A DNA stretch of 64,000 nucleotides from Ricordea florida (taxonomy: Eukaryota; Cnidaria; Anthozoa; Corallimorpharia; Ricordeidae): the NCBI GenBank assembly GCA_949710005.1, contig OX453282.1, positions 13,888,236 through 13,952,235 of the forward strand. Direction: 5' to 3'. The notes beneath the pieces were generated by a model. It made no database searches. It was not told where the DNA came from and was given only the letters and a program-made list of their open reading frames with translations. Positions 23,301 to 36,158 of the stretch are shown here, one piece after another (the first letter of the stretch is position 1; the number at the start of each line of letters is the position of its first letter). A program made the translations under genes and the position numbers.

Positions 23301-24145
23301 TACAGCTTTTACACGTTGTACACTTACTACAGCAACTACAGTTACTACAGCTCTTACACTAACTACAGATACGAGAGCTACTACACGTTCTACACTTACT
23401 ACAGTTACTACACTTACCACAGTTATTACAGCTCCTATACTTACTACACTTATTACACCTACTACACCTACTACACTTACTGCAGCTACTACACTTACTA
23501 CAGCTAGTACAGTTACTACAGCTACTACACTTACTACACTTATTACAGTTACTACAGGTCATACATTTACTACACTTACTACAGCTACTACAGCTTCTAC
23601 ACTTATTACACTTACTACAGTTACTACAGCTACTACACGTTCTACTTTTGCTAAAGCTACTACACTTACGACACTTACTACAGCTACTACACTTAGTACA
23701 GATATTACACTTACTACAGTCACTACACTTACTGCACCTACTACACTTCCTATAGCCACTACACTTACTGCACCTATTAGACTTGCTACAGTCACTACAC
23801 TTACTACAGCCATTACACTTAGTATAGCTACTACACTTACTACAGATAGTAAACTTACTACAGCTCCTACAGCTAGTACAGCTTCTACACGTACTACACT
23901 TACTACAGCTACTACACTTACTACAGCTCTTACACTTACTACTGATACTACAGCTACTACACGTTCTACACTTACTACAGTTACTACAGCTATTACACTT
24001 TTTACTTTTACTACAGCTACTAAACTTACTACACTATGTACACTTACTACACTTACTGCACCTACACTTACTACAGCTACTACATTTACTACACTTACTA
24101 CAACTACTACACCTACCACAGTTACTACAGCTACTACAGCTACTA

Positions 24146-24197
24146 CAGTTGAAAAACCCTTACTACACATACTACAGTTACTACACTACAGTGTAGT
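24146..24197. repeat. Module beta3: minus-to-plus switch
   Basis: GTTGAAAAACCCTTACT is followed by a perfect inverted repeat ACTACACT-AC-AGTGTAGT at 24,180-24,197. Confidence 0.8.
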
Positions 24198-26209
24198 AGC
24201 GGTAGTAAGTGTGGGAAGTAAAGTAGCTGTGGTAAGTGTACTAAGCGAAGTAGCTGTAGTAAGTGTAGTAAGCGTAGTGGCTGAAGTGGCTGTAGTAAGT
24301 GTATTGGCTTTAGTAGCCGTAGTGATTGTAGTAGATGTATTAAGTGTAGTAGGTGTATTATGTGTAGAAAGTGTTGCCGCTTTAGTAGCTGTAGTAGGTG
24401 TAGTGACTGTAGTAACTGTAGTATGTGTAGTAAGTGTTGCAGCTGTAATATCTGAGTAGCTGTAGTATCTGAAGTAGCTGTAGTAAGTGCAGTAAGTGTA
24501 GTTAGTTTAGTTAGTGTAGTAGTTAAAATAAGTTTAGTAGCTGTAGTAATTGTGGTAGCTGTTGTAACTGTAGTAAGTGTATTGGCTGTAGCAAGTGTAG
24601 TAGGTCCAGTAAGTAAAGTGACTGTAGAAAGTGTAGTTTCTGTAGTAAGTGTAGTAAGTGTAGTAGCTGTAGTATTGTAGTAAGTGTAGTACCTATAGTA
24701 AGTGTAGTAACTTTTGTAGCTGTAGTATATGTAGAACGTGTAGTAGCTGTAGTATCTGTAGTAAGTATAAGAGCTATATTAACTGTAGTAGCTGTAGTAA
24801 GTGTACTTCGTGTAGAAGCTGAGGTTCCTGTACAAGCTGTAGTAAGTGTAGTAGCTGTACTAAGTGTAGTAAGTGTAGTAGCCTTAGTAGCTGTTGCATC
24901 TGTATTAGGTGTGGTAGCTGTAGTAGCCGTAGTAGCTGTAGAAACTGCAGTAGGTGTATAAGTTGTAGTAAGTATAGTAGCTGTAGTAAGTGTAGTAAGT
25001 GTAGTAGCTGTAGTTATGGAGGTAGATGTAGTAAGTGTAGTAGGTGTAGTATGTGTAGTAAGTGTTGCAGCTGTAGTAGCTTTAGTAAGTACAGTAAGTG
25101 TAGTAGCTGTAGTAATCGTAGTTAGTGTAGTAGCTGTAGTAAGTGTAGTAAGTGTAGCAAGTGTAGTAGCTGTGGTACCTGTAGTATCTGTAGTAGGCAT
25201 AATAGCTGTAGTAAGTGTAGTAGCTGTAGTAAGTGTAGTAACTGTAGTAGGTGTAGTAGCTGTAGGAAGTGTAGTGGGTTTACTAACTGTAGTAGCTGTA
25301 GTGATAGTAGTAGATTAAGTAAGTGTAGTAGCTGTAGTATGTGTAGTAAGGGTTTCAGCTGTAGTAGCTTTAGTAGCTGTAGTATCTATAGTAGCTGTAA
25401 TATCTATAGTAGCTGTAGTAACTGTAGTAGCTGTAGTAAGTGTACTTCGTGTAGAAGCTGTAGTTCCTGTACAAGCTATAGTAAGTGTAGTTGCCGTACT
25501 AAGTGTAGTAGGTGTAGTAGCTTTAGTAACTGCAGTAGGTGTAGTAGTTGTAGTAAGTATAGTAGCTGTAGTAACTGTAGTAAGTGTAGTAGCTGTAGTA
25601 AGTTTAGTAAGTGTAGTAACTGTAGTATGTGTAGTAAGTGTTGCAGTTGTAGTAGCTTTAGTAGGTGTAGTATCTGTAGCAGCTGTATTACCTGTAGTAG
25701 CTGTAGTGTCTGTAGTAGCTGTAGTAAATGCAGTAAGTGTAGTAAGTGTAGTAAGTGTCGAAGTTGTAATAAGTGTAGTAGCTGTAGTAAGTGTAGTAGC
25801 TGTTGTAACTGTAGTAAGTGTAGTGGCTGTAGCAGGTGTAGTAGGTGCGGTCAGTGTTGTTGCTGTATGAAGTGTAGTAGGTACAGTAAGTGTAGTGACT
25901 GTAGTAAGTATAGTATCCGTAGTAAGTGTAGTAGCTGTAGTAAGTGTAGTAAGTGTAGTAGCTGTAGTAAAAGTAGAACGTGTAGTAGATCTAGGCACTT
26001 TAGTAAGTGTAGTAAGTGTACAAGCTGCAGTAGGTGTATTAAGTTTAAAACGTGTAGTAGCATTAATATCTGTAGTAATCTCGAAGCTGCAGGAAGTGTA
26101 GTAGCTAAAGTAAGGGTAGTAGTTGTGGAAGCTGTAGCAGCTGTAGTAGCTGTAGTAAATGTACTAGATGTAGTTAGTGTAGTAGCTGTACTAAGTGTAG
26201 TAGGTGTAG

Positions 26210-26260
26210 TAAGTATAGTAGCTGTAGCAGCTTACTAGAGCTTACTACAGCTTTTACAGG
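26210..26260. repeat. Module alpha5: plus-to-minus switch
   Basis: TATAGTAGCTGTAGCAG turns into CTTACTAGAGCTTACTAC at 26,231. The ACTAGAGC variant is shared only with alpha8, which lies in inverted orientation. Confidence 0.75.
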
Positions 26261-29200
26261 AACTACAGCTTTTACACGTTGTACACGGCAACTAGAGTTA
26301 TTCAGCTCTTACACTAACTACAGATACTAGAGCTACTACACGTTCTACACTTACTACAGCTACTACACTTACTTAACTTACAACAGCTACTACACTTACT
26401 ACAGTTATTACAGCTCCTACATTTACTACACTTAGTACACCTACTACACCTACTACACTTACTGCAGCTACTACACTTACTACAGCTAGTACACTTACTA
26501 AGGCTACTACAGCAACTACATCTAATACAGATGTTACAGCTACTAAACCTACTACACTTAGTAGAGCTACTAGACTTACTACAGCTTCTACAGGAACTAC
26601 AGGTTTTACACGTAGTACACTTACTACAGCAACTACAGTTACTACAGCTCTTACACTAACTACAGATACTAGAGCTACTACACGTTCTACACTTACTACA
26701 GCTACTACACTTACTACACTTACTACAGCTACTATACTTACTACAGTTATTACAGCTCCTACATTTAGTACACTTACTACAGCTACTACAGCTTCTACAC
26801 TTACTACAGTTACTACAGTTACTACAGCTACTACACGATCAACTTTCACTACAGCTACTACACTTACTACACTTAGTACAGCTACTACACTTACTACAGC
26901 TACAACACTTACTACACCTACTACACCTACTACACTTACTGCAGGTACTACACTTACTACAGCTAGTACACTTACTACAACTACTACACTTACTAGAGCT
27001 CTTACACTTACTACTGATACTAAAGCTAGTACACGTTCTACACTTACTACAGCTACTACATCTCTTACACTTACTACAGTTACTACAGATACTACACATA
27101 CTGCAGTCACTACACTTACTGCACCTACTACACTTCCTACAGCCACTACGCTTACTGCACCTACTACACTTTCTACAGCCACTACACTTACTACAGCTAC
27201 TACAGCAACTACGCTTACTACACTTACTACAGCTACTCTGCTTAGTACACTTTACCACAGCTACTACACTTACTACACTTACTACAGCTACTACACCAAC
27301 TACAGTTACTATATTAACTGCAGCTACTACACTTACTACAGCTACTACAGCTACTACCCCTACTACAGATACTACAGGTACTACAGCTACTGCAGAAACT
27401 ACACTTACTACACTTCCTACAGCTACTAAACTTACTATACTTACTAAAGCTACTAGACGTACTACACTTACTACAAATACTACAACTACTACAGTTACTA
27501 CAGCTACTATACCTACTACACCTACTACTCTTACTACAGCTGCTACACTTACTACAGCTCTTACACTTACTACAGATACTACTGCTACTACACGTTTTAC
27601 ACTTAATACAGCTACTGCAGCTAGTACACTTACTACACTTACTACAGTTGGAACAGCTACTACACGTTCTACTTTTAATACGGCTACTAAACTTACTAAA
27701 CTTACTACAGCTACTACACTTACTACACATACTATACATGCTACAGTCACTACACTTACTGAACCTACTACACTTCCTACAGCCACTGCACTTACTGCAC
27801 CTCTACACTTGCTACAGCCAAATCACTTACCACAATTATAACAGCTACTATACTTACTACAGCTACTACAGTTATTACAACTTCTACACTTACTGCACTT
27901 ACTACAGCTACTACAGATACTACAGCTACTATAGATATTACAGCTACTATAGATACTACAGCTACTTAAGCTACTACAGCTGAAACACTTACTACACATA
28001 CTACAGCTACTACACTTACTTAATCTACTACTATCACTACAGCTACTACAGTTAGTACACCCACTACACTTCCTACAGCTACTACACCTACTACAGTTAC
28101 TACACTTACTACAGCTACTACACTTACTACAGCTACTATGCCTTCTACAGATACTACATGTACCACAGCTACTACACTTGCTACACTTACTACACTTGCT
28201 ACAGCTACTACACTAACTACGCTTACTACAGCTACCACACTTACTACAAGTACTACACCTACTGCAGTTACTACAGCTTCTACGGCTACTACAGCTATTA
28301 CACCTAATACAGATGCTACTGCTACTAAAGCTACTACACCTACTACACTTAGTACATTTTCTGCACTTACTACAAGCTTCAAATGGAACTATAGCTTCTA
28401 TACGAAGTACACTTACTACAGCTACTACAGTTGCTACAGCTCCTACATTTACTACACTTACTACAGCTACCACAGCTTCTACACTTACTACACTTACTAC
28501 AGCTACTACACTTACTACAGCTACTACACCTACTACAGTTACTACACTTACTACAGCTGCTACACTTACTACAGCTACTACGCCTACTACAGATACTACA
28601 GGTACCACACCTACTACTTTTGTTACACTTACTGCACTTACTACAGCTACTAGACTTACTACGCTTAATACAGCTACTACACTTACTACAAGTACTACAC
28701 CTACTGCAGTTACTACAGCTACTACAACTACTACAGCTATTACACCTAATACAGATGCTACAGCTACTAAAGCTACTACACTTACTACACTTTGTACAGC
28801 TTCTACACTTACTACAGCTTCAAATGGAACTATAGCTTGTACACGAAGTACACTTACTACAGCTACTACAGATGCTACAGCTCCTACATTTACTACACTT
28901 ACTACAGCTACTACAGCTTGTACACTTACTACACTTACTACAGCTACTACACTTACTACAGAAACTTCCCTCACAACAATCATTACACTTACTGCACCTA
29001 CTACACTTGCTACAGCCAATACACTTACTACAGTTACAACAGCTACTACACTTACTACAGCTACTAAACTTATCACAACTACTTCACTTACTACACTTAC
29101 TACACTTACTGCACTTACTACAGCTACTTCAGATACTTCAGCTACTACAGATATTACAGCTACTACAGATAATACTGCTACTAAAGGTATTACAGCTGCA

Positions 29201-29464
29201 ACACTTACTACACATATTACAGTTACTATAATTACTACACCTACTACAGCTACTACAGCTGCAACACTTAATACACATACTACAGCTACTACACTTACTA
29301 CATCTACTACCATTACTAAAGCTACTACACTTACTACATCTACTACCATCACTACAGCTTCTACACTTACTACCGCTACTACACTTACTACAGCTACTAT
29401 AGCAACTACGCTTACTACACTTACTACAGCTACTCCGCTTAGTACACTTACCACAGCTACTACA

Positions 29465-29490
29465 CTTACTACAACTGTACTATGTGTAGT
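29465..29490. repeat. Unclassified minus-to-plus switch in B2
   Basis: TACTACA units end at ACTACAACTG and TGTAGTA units begin at about 29,476 (TACTATGTGTAG). There is no conserved switch module and no long palindrome, consistent with a simple breakpoint. Confidence 0.55.
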
Positions 29491-30829
29491 ATGTGTTTCA
29501 GCTGTAGTAGCTTTAGTAGCTGTAGTATATGTAGTAGCTGTTGTAACTGTAGTAAGTGTAGTCGCTGTAGCAAGTGTAGTAGGTGCAGTAAGAGTAGTGG
29601 CTGTAGTAAGTGTAGTAGGCGCAGTAAGTGTAGTGACTGTAGTAAGTGTAGTATCTGTAATAAGTGTAGTATCTGTAGTAAGTGTAGTAAGTGTAGTAGC
29701 TGTAGTAAAAATAAAAAGTGTAGAAGCTGTAGTGACAGTAATAAGTGTAGTAAGTGAAGAAGCTGTTGTACCTGTAGTAAGTGTAGAACGTGTAGTGGCT
29801 GTAGTATTAGTAGTAAGTGTAAGAGCTGTAGTTAGTGTAGTAGCTGTAGTAAGTATAGTACGTGTAGAAGCTGTTGTAGCTGTAGTAGCTGTAGTAAGTG
29901 TACTAGCTGTAGTAAGTGTAGTAGCTGCAGTAAGTGTAGTAGGTGTAGTAGGTGTAGTAAGTGTATTAGCCGTAGTAGGTGTAGTAAGTGTAGTAAGTGT
30001 AGTAAGTGTAAAAGCTGCGGTAGCTGTATTAAGTATAAAACGTGTAGTAGCAGTAATATCTCTAGTAAGTGTAGGAGCTGTAGTAAGTGTAGTAGCTGTA
30101 GTAAAAGTAAAACGCGTAGTAGCTGTAGTAACTTAGTAAGTGTAGTAAGTGTACAAGCTGCAGTAGCTGTATTAAGTGTAAAACGTGTAGTAACAGTAGT
30201 ATCTGTAGTAAGTTTAAGAGCTGTAGTAAGTGTAGTAGCTCTAGTAGATGAAGTAAGTGTTGTAGGTGTAATAGTTGTAGTAGGTGTAGTAAGTGTAGTA
30301 GCTGTAGTAGGTGTAGTAAACGTAGTGGGTGTAGTAGCCGTAGTAGATATAGTGGGTGTAGTAAGTGTAGTAGCTTTAGTGATGGTAGTAGGTGTAGTAA
30401 GTGTAGTAGCTGTAGTATGTGTAGTAAGTGTTGCAGCTGTAGTAGCTGTAGTAGGTGTAGTAAGTGTAGCAACTGTAGTATGTGTAGTAAGTGTTGCAGC
30501 TGTAGTAGCTTTAGTAGCTGTAGTATCTGTAGTAGCTGTAATATCTGTAGTAGCTCAAGTATCTGTAGTAGCTGTAGTAAGTGTAGGAAATGTAGGAGCT
30601 GTATTAACTGTAGAAAGTGTAGTAGCTGTGGTAAGTGTAGTAAGTGTTGTAGCTGTAGTAAGTGTAGAACGTGTAGTAGCTGTAGTATCTGTAGTAAGTG
30701 TAAGAGCTATAGTAACTGTAGTAGCTGTAGTAAGTGTACTACGTCTAGAAGCTGTGGTTCCTGTAGAAGCTGTAGTGAGTGTAAAAGGTTTACTAAGTGT
30801 AGTAGGTGTAGTAGCCTTAGTAGCTGTAG

Positions 30830-30890
30830 CATCTGTATTAGGTGTAACGTATAATTTTACCCAATTCGAAAAATTATATACCTAACTAGC
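30830..30890 (+). repeat. Junction element E2 (B to A boundary)
   Basis: B ends with CATCTGTATTAGGTGTA, and A resumes with CGTATAATTTTACCC, then TATACCTAACTAGCC. It aligns base for base with E1 apart from a few substitutions. Confidence 0.85.
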
Positions 30891-32058
30891 CTAACTAATT
30901 ACCTGATTAACCTATAAATTTCCCTAATTAGTTTATAGAGGTATCTAATTAGCCGATGTAGTGTCCTAATTAGCCTATCTATTTACCTAATTGCCTAATG
31001 AGTCTATCTAGTTTGCCTATGTATGCACTTGATTACCATATATGCTTATTTTATTAGTTTATTCATTAACCGGATTAGTCCATGTATTAACCTCTTCGGC
31101 TCTTGGGCTCACCTGATTAGCCTATTTATATATCTGAATAGCCCACCTATTTACTGATTAGCCTATATATTTACCTTTGTACTTCATCTATTTATTTAAA
31201 TAGCCTGTGTATTTAACTAATTGGCCTTGCTATTTACCTGATTACCTTATAACCTTACCTGATTAACCTATGTATGCACTTAATTAGAATATATGCTTAT
31301 TTTTTTTGTCTATGTATTTACCGGATTAGCCTATGAATTTATTTATTAGACTGTTGGGCTTTCCTGATTGGCCTACTTATATACCTATTTAGCCTAACTA
31401 TTCAGCTTATTAGACTACATCCTTTCGTAAGCAGTTTATCTTTTTACCTAATCAGCCTATGTCTTTGCCTAATTAGCCTAGTTCTATCTAGTTACTTGAT
31501 AGCCTCATGGGTTTACCTGATTGGCCCATTTATATAGCTGAATATTCTAACTATTTACCTGAATACAGTATATATTTTCCTATTTAGTTTATTAATTTAT
31601 CTGATTACCCTATAAATTTGCCTAATTAGCGGTTCTATTGACCTGATTAGCCTATAAATTTTCGTAATTATATGATGTATTTATCTAATTAGATTATGTC
31701 TTTGCCTAATGCGCCTATCTATTTTCCTGATTGCCTGATGGGTTTATCTGATTGGCCCACTTATACACCTGATTACACTAACTATTTACCTGATAAGACT
31801 ATATATTTCCCTAATTAGTTTATCTAATTAGCCTATGTAATTGCCTAATTCGCCTACGTATTTAATTGATTGCCTGATGGGTTTATCTAGTTAAGCTATG
31901 TGTTTGCCTAATTAGCCTATCTATTTAACTGATTGCATGATGGGTTTATCTAATGGGCCTGTTTATATATCTGATCACCCTAACTATGTACCTGATTAGA
32001 CTATATATTTTCTTGATTAGCTCATCTATTAATCTAATTAGCCTATGTAATTGCCCAA

Positions 32059-32130
32059 TTTGCCTATCTAGCGGAGATCATAGCGTATCTAGAGTAATCA
32101 TAGCGTAATGCAAATGCATAGAGTAATCAG
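32059..32130 (+). repeat. Module Q3
   Basis: This is a 72-bp Q element in plus orientation. Its opening hairpin is degraded (TTTGCC-TATCT-AGCGGA). Both ATCATAGCGTA repeats and ATGCAAATGCAT are intact. Confidence 0.9.
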
Positions 32131-33112
32131 AAAAATAGATAAAGGAATTAGGTAAATATATAGGCTAATTAGGTAAATATATAGGCTAGTTAGGCTAATA
32201 TCTAGGCTTATCCGATAAATAAATAAACTTATCAGGGACATATTTAGTGTAATCAAGTAAAGAATTGGACTAATAAAGTATATAAATCGGCCAAGTCAGA
32301 CTGTTGGGCTTGCCTGATTGGCCTACTTATATACCTATTTAGCCTAACTATTCAGCTTATTAGACTACATACTTTCGTAATTAGATCATCGCTTTACCTA
32401 ATCAGCCTATGTCTTTCCCTAATTAGCCTATCTAGTTACTTGATAACCTCAAGGGTTTACCTGATTCACGGGATTAGCCTTTGTATTTATTTATTTGGCC
32501 TATGGGCCTAGCTGATTGGCCCTATTTATATACCTGCATAACTCATCCTTTTACCTGATTAGATTAGATAATTATCTAATTTTTTTATCTTTTTATCTAA
32601 TTAGCCTATGCGTTTGCCTAATTAACCTATTTTTTAAGCCGTTTTGATCACTTATATATCTAACTAGCCTAACTTATTTACTTAATCAAACTTTATATTT
32701 TCTTAATTATTTTATCTTATTATGTAATCAGACTATGTAGGGTCCTAATGAGGCTAATTACTTACCTAATTGCCTGATGATTTTATGTAGTTTGCCCATC
32801 TATGTACTTGATTACCATACATGCTTATTTCATTAGCTTAATTATTTTTCCCCGATCTGCGTATTTATTTGTCTGATTAGCCTATATATTTACCTAAAGA
32901 CTTAACCTACTTATCCGATTTACCTTATGGCCTGATGGGTTTACCGAATTGTCCGATTTATATACTTTATTAGTCCAATTATTTACCTGATTACACTATA
33001 TATTTCCCTGATTAGTTTATTTATTTATCGGATAAGCCTATGTATTAGCCTAACTAGCCTATATATTTACCTAATTAGCCTATATATTTACCTAATTCCT
33101 TTATCTATTTAT

Positions 33113-33184
33113 CTTGTTTTTCTATGCATTTGCATTACGCTATGATTACTCTAGATACGCTATGATCTTCGCCAGATAGGCGAA
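33113..33184 (-). repeat. Module Q4 (inverted copy)
   Basis: This is a Q element in minus orientation with an intact hairpin (TTCGCC-AGATA-GGCGAA). Its outer edge reads CTTGTTTTTC where other copies have CTGATTACTC. Confidence 0.9.
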
Positions 33185-34551
33185 TTGGGCAATTACATAG
33201 GCTAATTAGATTAATAGATGAGCTTATCAAGAAAATATATAGTCTAATCAGGTAAATAGTTAGGGTAATCAATTATATAAACAGGCCCATTAGATAAACT
33301 TATCAGGCAATCAGTTAAATAGATAGGCTAATTAGGAAAACACATAGGCTAACTAGATAAACTTATCAGGCAATCAATTAAATACGTAGGCGAATTAGGC
33401 AATTACTTAGGCTAATTAGATAAACTAATTAGGGAAATATATAGTCTTATCAGGTAAATAGTTAGTGTAATCAGGTGTATAAGTGGGCAGATCAGATAAA
33501 CCCATCAGGCAATCAGGAAAATAGATAGGCAAATTAGGCAGACATCATCTAATTAGATAAATACATCATATAATTAGGAAAATTTATAGTCTAATCAGGT
33601 AAATAGTTGTCACAATCATGTAAAAATAAATTAATTAGGCAAATACATCGACTATTTAGATAACAGAACAAACTAGTTAGATAAATAAATAATCTAATCA
33701 GGTAAAAGAACAGGCCAAAACGGTAAGCCCGAGAGCCAAATAAGTAAATAGGCTAATCCGGTAAATACATAGACAAATAAATTAAGCATATATGCTTATT
33801 AAGTACATACACGAATTAATCAGGTAAAGTAATTAGGCAATCAGGTAAGTAGACAAGCCAAATAGCGAATTCATAAGCTAAGCAGATAAATAGAAATACT
33901 AATTAGGAAAATATATAGGCTAATCAGGTAAATAGATAGTTTAATCAAACATATAAATAGGCTAGTTAGGTAAACCTAACAGGCATTTAAGTAAATATAT
34001 AGGCTAATTTGGCAAAGACAGGCTAATTAGATAAAACGATAAACTAATGAGACTCATTAGGCAATTAGGTAAATAGATAGGCTAATTAGGACACTACATC
34101 GGCTAATTAGATAACTCTATAAACTAATTAGGGAAATGTATAGGTTAATCAGGTAATTAGTTAGGCTAGTCAGGTATATAAATTGTCCAATCGGGTAAAA
34201 GAATAGGTTAATTAAAAGGTTAATCAAATAAATGGATCAACTAATTAGTTAAACATATAGGCTAAGCAGGTAAATAGACTAATTTAGCAAATACATAAGC
34301 TAATTAGACAAATAGATAAGCTAATTGGAAAGTTAGGCCAATCATGTTTATAAATGGTCTGGTCAGGAAAACTAATAAGGCCATGAGGAAATAGAAAGAC
34401 TAATTGGGCAAAAACATACGCTAATTAGATAAATAGATATACTATTTAAGGAAATATATATAGGCTAGTCAGATAGATAGATAGGCTAGCCAGTTATGTA
34501 AGTAGGCTAATTAGGCAAAGAAATAGGCTAATTAGATAAATAGATAAACTA

Positions 34552-34596
34552 ATTAAACTGTGTACTCATTTGGCTGTTGGGCTTATTGCCTGATTA
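34552..34596 (+). repeat. Module P4: R-to-F switch
   Basis: This matches P1 except for GTACTCATTTGG in place of GTATTCATTTGG. Confidence 0.85.
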
Positions 34597-35844
34597 CTTT
34601 ACCTAATTAATCTGTTGAATTACCTGATAAGCATATATGCATATATTTATGGCCGATTAGACTATAAATTTTCCTTATTAGTTCATCTGTTTATCTAATT
34701 AGCCTATGTCTTTGCCTAATTAGCCTATAGATTTACCTGATTACCTCAGCAGTCTATCTGACTCGCCATTTATATACCTGATTACTCTAACTATTTCCCT
34801 AATTAGTTTACCCATTTATTTGATTAGCCTATATTCTTACCTAATTACTTTATCTATTTATGTTAATAGCCTATGTATTTGCCTACTTGGCCAATTTACC
34901 TTATTAAATGAAATCTCTACCTTTTTAATCTATGTATGTACTAGATTAGGATATATGCTTATTTTATTTGTCTATGTATTTACCAGATTAGCCTATGTAT
35001 CCATTTATTAGACTGTTGGGCTTGCCTGATTGGCCTACTTATATACCTATTTAGCCTAACTATTCAGCTTATTAGACTACATACTTTCGTAATCAGATTA
35101 TCGCTTTACCTAATCAGCCTATGTCTTTCCCTAATTAGCCTATCTAGTTACTTGATAACCTCATGGGTTTACCTGATTCCCGGGATTAGCCTTTGTATTT
35201 ATTTATTTGGCCTATGGGCCTAGCTGATTGGCCCTATTTATGAACCTGCCTAGCTCATCCTTTTACCTGATTAGATTATATAATTATCTAATTTTTTTAT
35301 CTTTTTATCTAATTAGCCTATGCATTTGCCTAATTAACCTATTTTTTAAGCCGTTTGGATCACTTATATATCTAACTAGCCTAACTTATTTACTTAATCA
35401 AACTTTATATTTTCTTAATTATTTTATCTTATTATGTAATCAGCCTATGTAGGGTCCTAATTAGGGTAATTACTTACCTAATTGCCTGATGATCTTATGT
35501 AGTTTGCCCATCTATGTACTTGATTACCATACATGCTTATTTCATTAGTTTAATTATTTTTTTTCGATTTGCGTATTTATTTGTCTGATTAGCCTATCTT
35601 TTTAACTGATTAGCCTATATATTTACCTAAAGACTTAACCTACTTATCCGATTTAACTGATTGCCTGATGGGTTTACCGAATTGGTCGATTTATATACTT
35701 TATTAGTCCAATTATTTACCTGATTACACTATATATTTCCCTGATTAGTTTATTTATTTATCGGATAAGCCTATGTATTAGCCTAACTAGCCTATATATT
35801 TACCTAATTAGCCTTTTTTTTACCTAATTCCTTTATCTATTTAT

Positions 35845-35916
35845 CTGATTACTCTATGCATTTGCATTACGCTATGATTACTCTAGATACGCTATGATCT
35901 TCGCCAGATAGGCGAA
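35845..35916 (-). repeat. Module Q5 (inverted copy)
   Basis: This is an intact 72-bp Q in minus orientation. Satellite A continues for only about 20 bp beyond it before the simple repeat at 35,936. Confidence 0.9.
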
Positions 35917-35935
35917 TTGGGCAATTACATAGGCC

Positions 35936-35980
35936 ATTAATAATTAATAATTAATAATTAATAATTAATAATTAATAATT
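35936..35980. repeat. (ATTAATA)6 simple repeat at an array breakpoint
   Basis: There are six perfect 7-bp units plus three bases. The left flank is the start of the R arm after Q5 (ACATAGGCC). The right flank (ACATAATCATTACATAGCC) leads straight into J3. No other A-to-J boundary in the window has it. It looks like filler at a non-homologous join, or an assembly artefact. Confidence 0.95.
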
Positions 35981-35996
35981 ACATAATCATTACATA

Positions 35997-36158
35997 GCCT
36001 ATCTTTTGAACTGATTAGCCTTTATATAGTATATAGTACGTCTAGTAGGTTTAGTAGGCGCAGAAAAGGGTCAGTAGTTAGTGTATGACCCCATAAAATG
36101 TCCTGCAATGTCGAGCATCTGGGCTTAAAAGTAACTGTAGTGAATTGGACAAACAGAA
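35997..36158 (+). repeat. Junction element J3 (A to B boundary)
   Basis: This is the third J copy. The TATA-like stretch is at 36,022-36,035, with hairpin arms GGGTCA (36,068-36,073) and TGACCC (36,086-36,091) and the tail GACAAACAGAA. It aligns with J1 and J2 over its whole length. Its left flank is not a regular A arm but the simple-repeat breakpoint. Confidence 0.9.
36022..36035 (+). promoter_or_regulatory. TATA-like stretch in J3
   Basis: TTATATAGTATATA faces into B3. Function is inferred from position and conservation only. Confidence 0.3.

Larger units (their letters stand above)
23040..23782. repeat. Tandem duplication, second copy
   Basis: This is the second copy of the ~857-bp period starting at CTTGCTACTACACGTG. 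It carries gamma2 and alpha4. A few single-base differences separate it from the first copy, for example TTATTACACC here and TTGTTACACC there. Confidence 0.75.
20768..30846. repeat. Satellite B block B2 (9-bp TGTAGTA-NN repeat)
   Basis: This 10.1-kb array has plus-type runs at 20,768-21,129, 22,221-22,420, 23,078-23,277, 24,198-26,230 and 29,476-30,846. Minus-type runs are at 21,146-22,188, 22,421-23,045, 23,278-24,179 and 26,231-29,475. It is shorter than B1 just after J: the first plus run is only ~360 bp and ends in an 18-bp perfect palindrome instead of module delta. An ~857-bp stretch is duplicated in tandem near 22,183 and 23,040. The right end is junction E2. Open frames here are repeat by-products. 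Confidence 0.97.
30847..35996. repeat. Satellite A block A3, with a deleted palindrome centre
   Basis: This is a 5.15-kb AT-rich array: F 30,847-32,058, Q3 (plus), a short R stretch 32,131-32,297, F 32,298-33,112, Q4 (minus), R 33,185-34,551, P4, F 34,597-35,844, Q5 (minus), a few R bases, then a simple repeat and J3. Compared with A2, the sequence equivalent to about 15,330-17,318 is missing between Q3 and Q4: CGGCCAAGTCAG jumps straight to ACTGTTGGGCTTGCC at about 32,297. That removes roughly 2 kb from the middle of the inverted repeat. No gene was seen. Confidence 0.95.

Noticed and set aside
28313-30136. Open frame of about 607 codons in satellite B, and dozens of similar frames on both strands
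   Set aside because: The translations are two- or three-residue repeats that switch type exactly at polarity turns. Overlapping frames are open on both strands. This is what a 9-bp stop-free unit produces.
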